Below, in pieces: positions 1 through 11,520 of a DNA stretch of 60,000 nucleotides. Position 1 is the stretch's first letter, and each line of letters begins with the position of its first letter. Location of the stretch: positions 932,001-992,000 of the forward strand of contig CM060734.1 in NCBI GenBank assembly GCA_030704615.1, read 5' to 3'. Below the pieces are notes generated by a model that did not search any database, was not told the DNA's origin, and worked only from the letters and a program-made list of their open reading frames with translations. A program made the position numbers and the translations under genes. The DNA comes from Takakia lepidozioides (taxonomy: Eukaryota; Streptophyta; Takakiopsida; Takakiales; Takakiaceae).

Positions 1-1247
1 GTGAGGTGGTGTTAGGCTGGAAGTATAGAGCATATCTGTCTTGTGCGTCTATGGGTAGTTTCTGGATAATTTCATTAATAGAGGACGGTCCTGGATTGGG
101 GTGGATATCACCACATCTCAACAGTATTAATGCAAGGCATGTGTTGATGTATGTGTTATTATGGGTAGGGGGCTGATAGTAGAAATGTTTAGATTTTGTG
201 ACAGGGAGATTATATCGTCCATACAGGCCATGGGTAAGAAGGTTAGATTGGTAAAGAGTGGGATAGGATAATGGATGACTAAAGAAGGATGAATATGGGT
301 ACCAGATGTGGTACGGGATGGTGGAGCTGGTGGCTGTTGAGTGAGGGAAAAAGAAATATCGGGAAGTGGTTGGGTGAGAAGGTTTTTGTGATTGCCCTAG
401 TGGCCATGTCATGGTGCTCGGATGCAGGTTGAGATTTGAATAGAATAACCGTGTGGGGGGCTTGGGTCCAAATATATATATAATAAATATGTGATATGGT
501 AAAGGTGCTGATGAGATGGGTTGCAATTATTTATATGGGCTGGATGAATTAAAGTCATCCATGTTCGCGTGGCGCTTGTGGGAGCCTGGGAAGTTTGGAT
601 GTGGTTTTGAACGAGTAGTACCGGATAGGTGTACCTAGTGGGTTGAAAGTAGGGGGCATGAGAGCCGTTACTTGCCCGCGGGCCGGGATGCTGCATTATG
701 AGAGAGTGGGATGGGGTGCTTGGGTGGAAATTATGTTTGCGTTGAAAGGCATGTTTGTACCGGGTGGCAGGACAGATGTCATTAGATAAGAAGCAGGGCG
801 GCCAAGCGGCATGGGCTGGTAGGTCGAGCGGGCGAGACTCATGACGTGGATAAGACGGGAGCCGCGAGGTGGAGTGCGGGGCAGGACGAAATGATGGTAG
901 TGAGTGAGAAGGTTGTGATGGCTCGGGAGGGGAGAGCTGGAGGTCCTAAGTGTTGGGGAGAGGTAGGCGGAGAGAGCAGCTGCGATGGTAGTGAGGATGA
1001 GGAGAGAGGAGTGTGGTCAGGAGGAAAGCGAGAGGGTCAGAAGAGAGAGCTGAGCGTGGATTTTGAGAGTGTAGAGGGATGAGAGGGCATATTGGGTAGA
1101 GAGAGCACAAAACGTCGTCAACCGCTTGTGAATATTGCGAGTACAAGAGGGCCGCAGCCAACATGAAGAAGAGACGTCCTCAGAAGGACAAACATGAAAA
1201 TGATATAGAGACTGCATTGGAGTAGCGCATGAGACCTACGGGCCCTG
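1..1247. other. No gene recognised
   Basis: The plus strand is rich in G and T, with many short TGG and GTG runs and a TA run near 470-488. Short open frames on both strands overlap one another and match no family I know. I found no long repeat shared with the rest of the window. Confidence 0.5.
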
Positions 1248-4200
1248 CTATGGCCATGGGTATACGCTTGTTGTTCTCACATTGGCATTTTTGGTGATCA
1301 TGATGTTGTTGTCCCCGTTTGTAGTGGCGGGTGTGCATTGGGGCTCTGGCAACCCCTGTTGTCTGACCGCTGGAGCAGGCTGAGCACCCAACAAGCCAGC
1401 CGTGCCTAACTTGTGTGGTCCGTTGTGTTGCAGCTCGAGAAGGGCCATTGGCCTATAGCCCCCATTCCGGCTGGCGGGCAGAGTGCTGGATTCGCCGTGT
1501 CTTGTAGAGCTGGTGATCTTACTTGGCGGGAGCGGTAGCTTGTCAAGTACCATGTTGGCATGAGTGTAGAAATTGGCCAAGTTGGCCCCCAAGTTTTTGG
1601 TGATGGAGTCTTGTAGTGACACTAGATATGAGTGGTTCTCCTCCTGTTGTGCAGCCATGGTGATAGCGACCTTGGATTCCATAGCTGCAAGTGTTAACCG
1701 CTAGTTTATGACTTAGACAAAACAGGCTCTCATCACTACTGCCCATTTCCCAAGACATGCAACAGAGGTTGTCCGACGGTATGCCTTTGGAAACAATTAC
1801 AGAGTAATCGCTTAAGGCATCTCACGTTTTGTCATAATGCATGTTCTTTCCATCTCACAATCACTCTACATAGAGATGCTTTGAATAGCATGGCTTTACT
1901 TCAGAGTCATCACGTCATAGCACAAGTACACATTAAATCACTATGATTCTACACTGATACACTCATACATCCTAAGTTGCGTGCAGTCCTTTTATACTAT
2001 GCTTGAAAGAGCCGTTTACAGCCTACGGTCGTTAATGACCGTTGCCTAACTACCTACGCAACCTAAAAAGTTTGCCAAAAAGTGGCCCGTGGTCCGTGGT
2101 CGTGGTCGTGACTCGTGGTCATGTGCCTATCGTGGTACACGGCTCACGGCCTCTCACTAACCCTACTAGTAAAGCCTATGCTACCGTGGCCGTGTGACAT
2201 CGTGGTTCACGGCCCACGGCTGCTACACTACCCACTACTGCTCCTCATGGTAGTGTTCCCGTGCTTCGCTGCTGCTAAGTGCCGAGCACTTAGCCTTTTC
2301 TGCCTCGTGGCCGGTAGTGTGAAGTAAATCACTACTCGCCATGTACCTTTGTGGCTTCAGCTGCCGTGCCCACTCCCTTCATTCAACCATGCTCGTGCCA
2401 AGGCTGCATCTGCTTCATCCAACCCTGCTTGAAGTGTCAGCTTCTCCAGCTGCTGCTTCCATTCTTGTTCATTGTTTATGGCAATTTCTCTCTCCGTGGT
2501 GGCTGTGAATAGCCTACTTTCAACATTTTCCCTTTCCCTCAGAAGTACAGTGTTGCATGATAGCAACTTGTTTCCATGGTCTTTAGCAGCTTGCAGCTGC
2601 CCCTTGAGTGCCTCCACCTCTGCCTATGTGTTTCGAGATCGTTCTCTTTCTGCATCAAGGTCGGCTTGGACATGTTGTGTTTCGTCCCTCTACCTTTGCC
2701 ACTTCTGTTTCCACTCGTCTCAGCATTCTATCAAGGTGTTGTACTGGCAAAGCATAGTAGTCTGTTGATCCTCCAATACTGCAATTGTAACCTTGTGGTT
2801 ACGTACAATTCATGTTGCTGCCAGTTCCTTCTAGTGTTTTTCTTTGAGGTGGTCCATGATCATGGTAAGGTTCTCCGGACTTATGTAGTCATTGGCTCTG
2901 TCCATGTAGGCTGTCACTTGGCCCAACGCTTGTACTGCCTGCAGAATTGCATTTGGTGGTGCTTCCTCCAAACCTGTGTCCCATGCTGTTGTATCCAGGA
3001 CCTGTTCTGAGAGTAATAATTCCAAGTTGGAATTATTATCTTGCTGGGAAACTTGCTGCTGGCCTTGTGTCACCTGTAGTGCTTGTTGTGGCTGTGCAAC
3101 TAGGGCTTGTACCTCGTTTGCTTGTTGTGCAAGCTCTGCGGTTGCTGCTGGCTATACCTCCGTATTAGCAGGTGTAGTGTCCATCGGGGCTGCTTCATGG
3201 GTCTGCTACTGGCTTCATTTACCTTGGGGTACCGAGTTCCCTTGGTGTTGATCCTCTCCATCTCTCTGCAGTGTAGAAAAAAAGGTGGACGCGTTGCCGA
3301 ATCAAGCGTAACTTATGGTGTTACTTGACCCAGAAGGGCTACTGCCTTCCGGTAGGAAGGTGGACACCTTTGTAACAACCAACAGGGTAGTTTGAACCCA
3401 CAACCACTCGTAAGAGTCGTAAGAGGGTATATGCTCTTACCACTGGGCTACATGTTGGTTGTTGCAGTGTAGAATCTGCTGTGGAGATAAGCAATTGTTC
3501 TGCCATGGCGCTCGTCGCCCCTTCGTCTAATTGGGCCCTCTTTGCAAATCCGCCCTCCACCTGCAATGGTTGTTCTTCTTCCTGATGCTCTGGGCTGTCT
3601 CGCTTCCATCTTCTTCCAACGTTTCTGCTCACTGTATGATTCCCAGAGTGTTCTGCTCTTCTGGTGTCAAGTGCACTGTGTGTCGAATCATTTGGAGCAA
3701 CAGGGAAGTCACCATAGTCATTGTTGGTTCCTTCTTCTTCTTTGTCAGCTTGGTTAATTCTTGGGTCAACTTCTTCAACAAGAAGCTTGCCCAATTCACG
3801 ATTTGCCCGTTGAGGCAAATCAACACCTGGTCTATTAGCTCCTTGGTGCAATAGCTATGGTTTTGCCTGAGGCAAAGCAACGTGCTAAGCACCAGGGCTA
3901 TCTTCTTAAAAACCGGGGTTTTTGCCGTGACTGCATGTGTAGCCCTGGTCGGCTTGGTTGAGATTCTTGAACACGTCCGCAATTACAAACCTTGGTGGTT
4001 TTCTGCTGTGTGCTGGGACGTCCTGACTGGGAAGATGAAACACTTCCGCCAAGTACTTCTTCGTCAATAGAATATGTGTGTCGTTTGTGCTTCGAGCGCT
4101 GGTGTTATAGTTCTCCAAGAACTCCTTGCACATATCGTTGTGCTTAAGGTTTCAGTCCAAAGTGTTGATGAAGTACCGCAGGCCAAGACTGTCCAACGTC

Positions 4201-4394
4201 TCATGTGTCTCTGAGTCTTGCTCGATCTTCCTCAACGCCGGGCTGATTTTGAAATTCAACTGCCTATAATGACCTGGTGTCTTCCGCTTGGTGCCTGCCA
4301 TTTCCCTTAGTTTTGCTGTTGCTGTAAGGAATTGGAGCACCAATTCCTGTATCAAGAGCAGTAGGAAGCACACTGGAATTTGTGTAGACAACAA
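1248..4394 (-). pseudogene. Degraded gag-like retroelement gene (relative of 13155-16780)
   Basis: Read leftward, a broken gene continues through several frames. From 4394 to about 3906 it has a basic N-terminal part with a LAEVFHLPSQDV-like stretch. From about 3950 to 3629 a QGYTC...PG motif is followed by a helical segment containing VNWASFLLKKL and a TPEEQ helix. A hydrophilic KR-rich part lies near 3600-3500, a Q-rich segment at 3073-2831 and a coiled-coil segment (repeated K/R/E/L heptad-like pattern) at 2617-2357. The frame at 1682-1248 may be the end. The same order (QGYTC, PG, a Y-rich helix, L-x-G-x-x-V-x-WA, KR-rich linker, Q-rich part, coiled coil) is seen in the plus-strand gene at 13155-16780, so I take them as diverged copies of one gag-like family. 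Frameshifts and stops make it non-functional. The stretch 1690-2350 adds only CGTGG-rich repeats and no matching frame. The function is inferred from context, not from a named domain. Confidence 0.45.
3374..3463 (-). repeat. tRNA-like / SINE-head sequence
   Basis: On the minus strand this 90-nt stretch has perfect 11-bp complementary ends (3374-3384 with 3453-3463), like a long acceptor stem. It also has an A-box-like TAGCCCAGTGGTAAGAGC (3433-3450) and a B-box-like GGGTTCAAACTAC (3386-3398). The middle contains a tandem CTCTTACGA duplication, so a normal anticodon arm cannot be drawn. A tRNA-derived SINE head or a decayed class II tRNA gene are both possible. It sits inside the gag-like pseudogene, so it probably arrived by insertion. 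Confidence 0.4.
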
Positions 4395-5672
4395 TTTTCA
4401 GTTTGCGGAAGAGGAAGTGTGGGACTCGTTTCTGGGTTTAAGTAGGGGTTTTGCCTTTTGGGCTTCCATTCTTGCTTCTCTCGAAGTTCTCATGGAGGTA
4501 ATTCTGTCGTGCTGTCCTCCTAGGTTTAAAGCGCAGTTAGCTTTAATTGTTGGGCCCGTACTTACCAAGAAGCACTTGGCTTTTGGTAACGGTTTTGGAT
4601 AGATCTCATCCTTTTTCTGGACTAGACCACGATGTCTTTCACATACTAGGTAACTCTTGCACTTCTTCAAACTCATAGCTGAATACCGTGGGCTATGCAC
4701 GAGCCCTTCCATAACAACCTGAGAACGAAATCGCTGGTCATTTCCCCGCAAAACAGGGTAGAGAACCCAAAAGTATGCAGAGAGTTCCAGGTTATTTCCC
4801 GGTTATCCTGCAGACGTGACGCCATCACTTGCAAGCGCCTTGGGCTCCGCATTGCAAAGCTGGCTGCCGATTTCAGCTGCACAGAGCCCGTGAAATTCCT
4901 GTATGATGTGAGGCCGCCCGCCTGTTCAGTGCAAGGAGAAGACAAGGTCATGATTCTGAAGTCTCCCTGCCCACATAGGAGAACGCCAGTGCACCCTACC
5001 ATTCCTTTGCCTGTGAGAGAGCGGACACGGAGCGGGAAGCAAGAAGAGCAAGGTCTGATGTCTGATCCTCTTTCATATCCTTTTTCCATCTCAGCTTCAT
5101 TTGTCTTCACGAGCACAGAGCATGCAGTTTCCAAAGGAGTCCCAAAGGACCCTGCGCGAAGTCCACAAAAGGGTTTCCAACGGGTCAATCTGACGCTCTT
5201 CACAACTTTGAGGGGTTTCTAGATTTCTACTGTGGACGGCGACAGCGATGGCGACTTGCAGTTGCTTTGGATTGCTGCTCTTCTTGGCTTCTCCTATCAA
5301 TACAAATCCAGTGGATTTTGTTGCTCAAATCATTTTCTTTTCGTCTTCCAGATTGAAAGGCCTTCGAATTAATCCTCGTCAGTCCTTTGGATAGATGCAT
5401 TCGGAAGGGAGTGTACTCCACAGGTGCTCATCGAACCTCACATTCTTAAGCACACAAGAGCATTTAGTAGTATGTCAGTATTGCTTTCCCCCCCTTTTTT
5501 GGGAACTTCTCATCTTCTGTACATTCGCCCATTGTACATGTTGTAAATAAAATCTTACAGGGTTTCATCCATTTAAGTAGTATATCAGTATTGCTTGACT
5601 CCCAAACGGTTTTAATTTTTCAAGTTCCTGAGGACAGTGCCTTCTTGCTGCAAACTGGGTACTTTGTTTTTT
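4395..5672. other. Unassigned sequence with overlapping open frames
   Basis: There are open frames of about 175 codons on both strands at 4673-5222, but they overlap antisense and match no family. Short AT-rich stretches and two similar phrases (AGTAGTATGTCAGTATTGCTT near 5467 and a near copy at 5576) are present. I cannot assign a gene. It may be flanking DNA of the gag-like pseudogene or a decayed element. Confidence 0.4.
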
Positions 5673-5819
5673 TGAGGAGGTCCTCAAGGATGGGATGATG
5701 GGGCACGATGAGACATTGTCACTGACAGAGGAGGCAGTGGTCACTGCTCAAGAGGTTTCAGCATAGCAACCACGGGACGCGTCTTCTACCTCTAAGCCTG
5801 CTGGACTCAAGGTTGCAGT

Positions 5820-6385
5820 CACGGAGGACAACTGGGAGCCTGATGTTGGACCTATAGTCACCGGAGGAGAGAGACGACGTATACGGCGGTTCTTGAGGGC
5901 TTACAGGAACTGCTTTGCCTTCAGTTTGAAGGACTTATGAGCACTGAAGGGTCAAGATATTCGCATTGAATTGGCTACTGACACGCCAATCTTTCGGAGA
6001 CCCTATAGATACAGTGACATGGAGAGGTCCTTGATTCAGATGAGAACTCAGGACCTTTGGGAGGCTGGTTTGGTGGAGCTATCTGGGGGAGAGTATGCTT
6101 CAGCCACAGTGATGCCAGCCAAGAAGGATGTCTTTGGCAATTGGATGGAGAGACGTATGTGCGGTGATTACCGGCCTGTAAATCGTCAGACCAAGTCCAA
6201 TAGGTATGCCATGCCAACACCAGAGGAGATCTTTGATGCCATTGGGCATGCCAAGGTCTTTAGCACGTTGGATTTACGATGTTGCTGATCAAGGAGGCGG
6301 ATAAGCAAAAGACGACATTCTGGGGGATCAATGAGCACGGGAAGGATTGCCTATACCAGTGGCGGTTCTTACCATTTGGGCTATA
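5820..6385 (+). pseudogene. Gypsy-1 reverse transcriptase, N-terminal part only
   Basis: The frame reads through the typical gypsy RT entry (RIELATDTPIFRRPYRYSD, then the primer-binding and palm region MCGDYRPVNRQTKSNRYAMPTPEEIFDAIG and FSTLDLR). It has an in-frame TGA at 5938 and a frame-breaking deletion just after FSTLDLR, near 6282. At about 6381 the sequence jumps from RFLPFGL straight to YSSYEGECLAAVWA in RNase H. Compared with Gypsy-3, about 635 bp is lost, including the YIDD catalytic box. This copy cannot encode an active RT. Confidence 0.85.
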
Positions 6386-7743
6386 GCTCATATGAGGGAG
6401 AATGCTTAGCTGCAGTGTGGGCCGTGGCACACTTCAGGTGCTATCTATACGGCAATCTCTTCACCCTTGTCACGGATCACCAACCACTCAAGTGGTTGAT
6501 GGAGTCAGACAAGCTTACGGGGAAGCTTGCACGGTGGGCACTCATACTTCAAGAGTATGACTTTCAGGTGGTGCATCGACCGGGTTTGGTCAATTGCAAT
6601 GCAGATGGGTTGAGTCGCAATCCATGCACGAGCCAGCAGGATGACACTGGAGCTCGGTGGCATGGTGAGACGGACGAGGAGATGGTGCCCGGATGGCATG
6701 CATCTGCATTTCTGTGTATCTTGGCAGCGGAAGGCCAGGTTGGACCTGCAACAGGGATGACTGTAGATCAAGTGTCTGAGGACCCTGAGGCCAGCAATGA
6801 GCAAGGTGGCGCCAAAGATATACATGAGGATTCAATTGTGTTGGACTACCTCCGCACTAGAGACACTACAGCCACTGTGACTGCCAAGGAGAGGGATCGG
6901 ATCCTACAACGAGCCAAGAGGTTCAAGTGGGAGGGGACACACCTGCTCCGAGTGTGGGAGGATGGTCGAGTGAGGATTGTGCCTCACCCAACACAGCGGG
7001 CACGGTTAGTGCGGCATGCCCATGAGGAGTTCGGGCATTTTGGGGTGCGACACACTCATAGTCTACTGCAAGGGCAGTATTGGTGGCGTGGTATGCACAC
7101 AGAGGTGCAACAATTTGTGGCTAGGTGCATGGTGTGTGACAGGGTGCGTGCTTCATTCAACGCCCCTACTCCACAATTGTACCCTCTTCCGATCATGGGA
7201 TTGGGCTACAGGTGGAGTCTTGACTTCGCAGGGCCGTTGCCACTGACCATGCGCCACAACAAGTACGTGTTGGTGATGGTGGAGCACTTCTCCAAGTGGA
7301 TTGAATTGGTTCCATTGCCTGATAAGGCTAGTGAGGGAGCTGCGTATGCATTCTTGGATTGTGTGCTTAGCCAATTCGGTGCTCCAGCTGAGGTACTCAC
7401 GGACCAAGGGAGAGAGTTCTTGGGGGAGTTTCAGGCTTTGTGTGACAAGGCCTTGATAGACCACCGCACCACTTCTCGGGATCATCCTGAGGCCGATGGC
7501 TTGGCAGAGAGAGTTGTTCAGACAGTAAAGAGGGGTTTGCGCAAATATGGCTTGCAGAAGGGACACCTAGGAGATTGGGACCTTCAGTTACCCTGGTTAG
7601 CCATGGGCTACAGATTCAGCAAGCAAGCATCACTTGCCTCCTTCTCACCATACTTTCTTCTCTTTGGCCGAGAGCCGGATTTGCCTACATCCATTCGCAA
7701 AGAAGCTGCTACAGTTCTTAACCTTGACGATCCGGACGTGTGA
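6385..7743 (+). pseudogene. Gypsy-1 RNase H and integrase
   Basis: An open stretch of about 450 codons. RNase H C-terminal half: YSSYEGECLAAVWAVAHF, TDHQPLKWLM, NADGLSRNP. The integrase zinc-binding region is H-x5-H...C-M-V-C near 7015-7135. The integrase core has the catalytic triad in WSLDFAGPLP (near 7215), LTDQGREFLG (near 7395) and the E of DGLAERVVQT (near 7505). It ends at TGA 7741, which in Gypsy-3 is a sense codon (W), so this stop is a mutation and not the natural end. Confidence 0.85.
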
Positions 7744-8262
7744 GCACGTGCATGTGAGAAGCGTGCAGAGTTGTTCAAGAAAGTCATGCCCATGGCTTTC
7801 GAGAACCTTGCCATTGCACAACATTGTGATACGTTGAGGTATGCTACCATACGTGGTGGGGGCTATCGTCCTGGGGTTCGGAGATTCAACCTTGGTGACT
7901 ATGTTTATCTGCAGTAAACTGTTCCTGCGACCTTGGATGTGACTGCAGGACGTACTATTTTGAGGGTTCGAGAGGTGTTGCCCTCAGGAGTCCTGATCTT
8001 GGAGGGTCGGGATGGCATGATTTGGAAGGACCATGTGCGTAATTGCGCACCATGTCACCTTCCAAATGTTGATGGAAGGGTTGACCCAAACCTGGCAGTG
8101 GTACCTGCAAGTTTGAGGTGCATGTTGTGTGGGTCTGCTAGAGGGGCAGCCACCATGCTGGTGTGTGATCAATGCTCTAGAGGTTGGCATATGGGATGCT
8201 TGACTCCACCTCTTGAGATGGTTCCTGATGGGGATTGGTTATGTCCGCATTGCATTGGATAG
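7744..8262 (+). pseudogene. Gypsy-1 integrase tail with C-terminal PHD finger
   Basis: In frame after the TGA, the GDYVYLQ (GPF/Y-like) segment follows, then a TAA at 7915, then about 110 codons with an SH3-like beta-rich part (ILRVREVLPSGVLILEGRD). A C4-H-C3 PHD finger runs from about 8119 to 8259: C-x2-C, C-x2-C, W-H-x2-C, then G-D-W-L-C-x2-C. PHD fingers of this form commonly read histone H3 tails. Most plant gypsy elements that carry a reader here have a chromodomain instead. The stop TAG is at 8260. Confidence 0.85.
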
Positions 8263-8519
8263 TGGGAGTGGATACAACCATGGAAGGCTAACAAGAAATG
8301 CAAGGCCAAGCTACTAGGAGACCAACACACGAGATCCTGACTCAAGTTCACAGATTGCAAGACGGCAACTAACGATGGGGTTGCTCTTGTACCCGACCTC
8401 TTGGTCTATAGAGTTTGAGTACAATTGGGACAGTGATAGAGGACTTAGTACGGCTGTGGCTATTACATCTTATAGCTATCTAGAGTTAGAGGGACCTAAC
8501 CACCAGCTAGGGGGGCGAT

Positions 8520-8606
8520 TGTGGTATAGCTTTCTAGGATTGTGTGCTTAGATTGTGTGGTGGACAACGATGTATGTTGTGGCACGATGCTTAGGTGCAC
8601 GACAAC
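8520..8606 (+). repeat. LTR of Gypsy-1 (about 87 bp)
   Basis: It starts TGTGGTATAGC right after the polypurine tract CTAGGGGGGCGA and ends GCACGACA. The same end (ACGACA) closes the copy at 9029-9116 and the minus-strand copy of Gypsy-3 at 23875-23960. The three different downstream sequences therefore define the LTR edge. No 5' LTR partner is present. Confidence 0.65.
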
Positions 8607-9028
8607 TATCATGGTTTTAGTCATGGTTATCTAGAATTACCTACTTCTAGTTAACTAGGACATTTTAGATATTTATATTTATATTTTGTGTGTTGGGACT
8701 TCATTTGGTCTCACATGCCAAGTGAGGTGTCGAGCCTCACTTGAGACATGGAGATAGGTTTTCCCCTTGTGAGTGTTGAGGAGGCTCATCTTCTTGTAGT
8801 TGAGCCTCCATGAGCTTCTCTCACCTCCATAGCTCTAGGTATTGAGAGGGAGTGTGTTGAGGGCTTTGTAGGGTGGATTCCTTTAGCAAAGGTGCCCTTG
8901 GCTTGACTTAGTTTATGTGATAGAGTGGATTTCACTTGGAAGGACTAGGGCTTGTTCTTCATGTGATTGCTTCATGCTTTGAGAGCTTTTATTGTCTTCT
9001 ACTTCTCTCATTTCTCATCTCTTATCAT
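8607..9028. other. Spacer between two LTR copies
   Basis: 422 bp with no gene. It contains GAGGCTC/GAGCCTC short inverted motifs (8740-8810). It could be old flanking DNA between a 3' LTR and a solo LTR, or the inside of a very short non-autonomous element bounded by the two LTRs. I see no primer-binding site or polypurine tract that would decide this. Confidence 0.45.
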
Positions 9029-9116
9029 TGTGGTATAGCTTTCTAGGATTGTGTGCTTAGATTGTGTGGTGGACAGCGCTGTATGTTGTGGCACGATGCT
9101 TAGGTGTACGACACAG
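9029..9116 (+). repeat. Second copy of the Gypsy-1 LTR
   Basis: It repeats TGTGGTATAGCTTTCTAGG and the rest of 8520-8606 with only a few substitutions, ending TACGACA. The next bases, CAG, start the CACAG array, so the junction has ACACAG microhomology with the Gypsy-2 LTR. Confidence 0.7.
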
Positions 9117-9345
9117 TCGTACACACCCTATCATAGTCTATCACAGCCAGACACAGCCTTACACAGTCTATCACAGTCAATCACAACCTATCACAGTTAG
9201 TCACAGTCTATCACAGCTCGACACAGCTTCGCACAGCCAGTCACAGCCCGACACAGCACGACACAGCCTGACACAGCTTTACACAGCCAGTCACAGCTCG
9301 GCACAGTCACAGCCCATCACAGCTTGGCATAGCCCGTCACAGCGT
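9110..9345 (+). repeat. 10-bp phased CACAG tandem repeat (left LTR)
   Basis: About 24 steps of a decamer whose fixed part is CACAG with five variable bases, e.g. TCACAGTCTATCACAGCTCG. The period is close to one helical turn. Two places break phase (near 9300-9310). It lies in the U3/R part of the Gypsy-2 LTR. Confidence 0.85.
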
Positions 9346-9884
9346 ACATAGGGAACAGTTATCATTGGTAGGGATCGACTGTGTGGGAACGACATCTGCA
9401 GAGGGAACGTGTTTACTTCTTAGGTGACAGTTAGTTAGTTAGGCAGTTAGAACAGCTTGCAGGTAGATTAAGGAGTGCAGTAACAGGGAGGGGACACACT
9501 TCACGGGGAACACTTCTTGGTCATGCATGAGAGGAGATCAGGCGGAGATCAAGAACGGGAGCAAGGATGGAGAGCACGGTGAAGGAGGAGAGATGATTAG
9601 TAGATGCTTGTTATATGCAAAGCTGTAGTGATACTGTAGAGCATATTAGAGACACAACGGCTTCGGCCTGATACCTGATAGATCTTAATCTGATACTTAT
9701 TCGATACAATCATGCTGTGTAGAGAGACATGAATGAAGCTGTGGAATGAATGGATGAGTGAATCGAACCTGGTAGATACTGAAGCAATCTGATGTTTCAG
9801 TATACACAGTAAGGTAATTTGCTAACATGAAGGCAAGAAGAAATACAAATAGGAAGCACAACCATGATTCACTAGCTGTAGGTC
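9346..9884 (+). other. Remainder of Gypsy-2 left LTR and leader
   Basis: Up to about 9560 it matches the right LTR (for example GATTAAGGAGTGCAG and GCATGAGAGGAGATCAGGCGG). Beyond that the right LTR is cut off, so the LTR end and primer-binding site cannot be fixed. No gene seen. Confidence 0.5.
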
Positions 9885-10451
9885 ATGACTGATTGTTCTG
9901 AGCGGGCTGAGTGCTTAGAGATATCCAACTCTATTATCTTGGAGTTTCCACCTCGGATAGCGAAGGGATGGATGAGTAAAAGTCGCTCGACATTTGGCGA
10001 CCATATTGGGGAACTGGGTCAAGAACAACCAGATGTGACAGTCATCTGGTGGGATCATGGTGGTTGGAGAATTAAAGAATTTGATGTGAATGAAATTCCC
10101 TGTGGAACGGAGAAAGGAAGGTTGTGCAAGCAATTCTTTTAGAGATTCTTGGAATTGCCAGACGGTTGCAAGGAAAACATTCTTAAAAGAGTGCATGATG
10201 CGGATCCTGAGTGGGGTCTGGAGAAAGGAGTGATAAAGATTTATCAAGTGGCCTGTAGAGGGAGAGCAAGTTGGTTGCGAACACTGGTTTATGTGATAGC
10301 ATTGCTATCCATTAAACGAGTGGAGTTTGAAGGCTGGGAGGAACGGAAAGTGAATGTTTACACTCATATGCATGAAGAGTTGGTACTGGTAAAGAATTGG
10401 ATTCCTAAGGATATCCTGTGGATCAAACTGACACCAAGAACAGCTTTTTAG
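9885..10451 (+). pseudogene. Unknown ORF with one in-frame amber stop
   Basis: A single frame of about 190 codons is broken only by TAG at 10139. Visible features: a W-rich centre (VIWWDHGGWRIKEFDVNEIP), then a second half with RASWLRTLVYVIALLSIKRVEFEGW and a C-terminal WIPKDILWIKL. It has no zinc knuckle or protease motif. It sits where gag would be expected in Gypsy-2, but I do not recognise it as gag. The region 10452-10747 that follows is frame-broken and unassigned. Confidence 0.4.
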
Positions 10452-10747
10452 ACGTGCTTGCCATATGGTTATATGGTAACAGAGACTTCTAGTATAGCCA
10501 AGGGTGCATTGAAGCTTGAAAGAAACCCAGGCATATACGAGAGATACTACAAAAGAGTGTTTTGGTTATTGCCTCATTGAAGATATGAAAGACATGGGAC
10601 ATGGGTGATGAAAGAGAAGCTAGACTTCACAGATATTCAGCAAAAAGATAAAGTTATTTGAAAGCTAATTATCCATATCTCTGGGAGAGAGGAATAGACA
10701 TAGGAGAATCGTCTGGACCTCTCACACCATTAAGATCAAAGAGTACA

Positions 10748-11520
10748 TCACCCATACTGGAACTTCAGTGTGTACAACTCTAAGAATGAGCACTTGTAGA
10801 AGTTGGAGTTATGCTTGGCCATATGCAGGATGAGAGGTCTCAGACTGAAACCGGAAAAATGTACTTTCTGTGTGAACTCAGGGGTACTACTAGGACACAT
10901 TGTGTGTAAGAAGGGACTGCTTGTGGATCCCAGAAAGACAGAGGCCATTAAAGCATCTCCACCACCAGGAAATACTAAAAGTCTAAGGAGATTCCTTGGA
11001 CAAACCAGTTATTACAGAAGATTTGTGAGACGGTATGCACAGATGGCAGCACCTTTGAGCAAGCTTCTGAAGATGGATGCAGTGTTTACATGGACAGCTG
11101 AATGTCAACAGGCTTTTGAGGAACTTACATTGTCAGTAACAACTACACTTGTGCTGATTAACCCTCACTGGCACGTAGTATTTCATGTACACTGTGATGC
11201 CTCAAGAGAAGCATTGGGAGCTGTGTTCTTGTGTACTATGCTAGCAGGTTATTGAACAGTGCTGAAAGGAACTATAGCACCACTGAAAGAGAAACATTGG
11301 CAATGATTTATGCAATCAAGAAATTCAGGCATTACCTATTAGGAAGGAAGTTTATGTTTTATGTGGATCATTAGGCTTTGATTTATCTGGTGAACAAGCC
11401 TTTGATAAGTGGCAGGATAGCAAGATGGTTAATAATCTTGCACGAGTTTGAATTCAAAGTTGTTTACAAGCCTGGCCGTTTGCATCTTGTGGCAGATCAC
11501 TTGTCACGCCCATCAACAGG
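10748..11520 (+). pseudogene. Gypsy-2 RT C-terminal end and RNase H, broken
   Basis: The frame enters RT at the position of the catalytic box, but YLDD-like residues are replaced (a Y-W-N-F-S reading precedes VYNSKNEHL). It continues through the typical RT connection LRLKPEKCTF, LLGHIV, DPRKTEAI and LRRFLGQTSYYRRFV, then RNase [15 protein letters not shown] frameshift near 11240 moves to a second frame ([32 protein letters not shown]). A TAG at 11372 precedes the end of RNase H (KVVYKPGRLHLVADHLSRP). Catalytic RT domains upstream are missing. Confidence 0.8.

Larger units (their letters stand above)
5673..8606 (+). mobile_element. Gypsy-1: truncated Ty3/gypsy retrotransposon with PHD finger
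   Basis: Similarity to Gypsy-3 (opposite strand) begins near 5673, in the linker just before RT, so gag, protease and the methyltransferase are absent. The order that remains is RT N-terminal part, internal deletion, RNase H, integrase, SH3-like tail, PHD finger, a GGGGGG-containing polypurine tract (8511-8517) and an LTR of about 87 bp (8520-8606). Two frames are broken by stops (5938, 7741, 7915). Protein-level identity to Gypsy-3 is very high, so both belong to one recently active family. Confidence 0.85.

Noticed and set aside
2115-3330. Hydrophobic, cysteine-rich plus-strand frames that look like membrane proteins
   Set aside because: They are the complement of the Q/E/K-rich minus-strand gag-like gene, which explains their composition.
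4673-5222. Overlapping 175-codon frames on both strands
   Set aside because: Antisense overlap, no motif, no neighbouring support.
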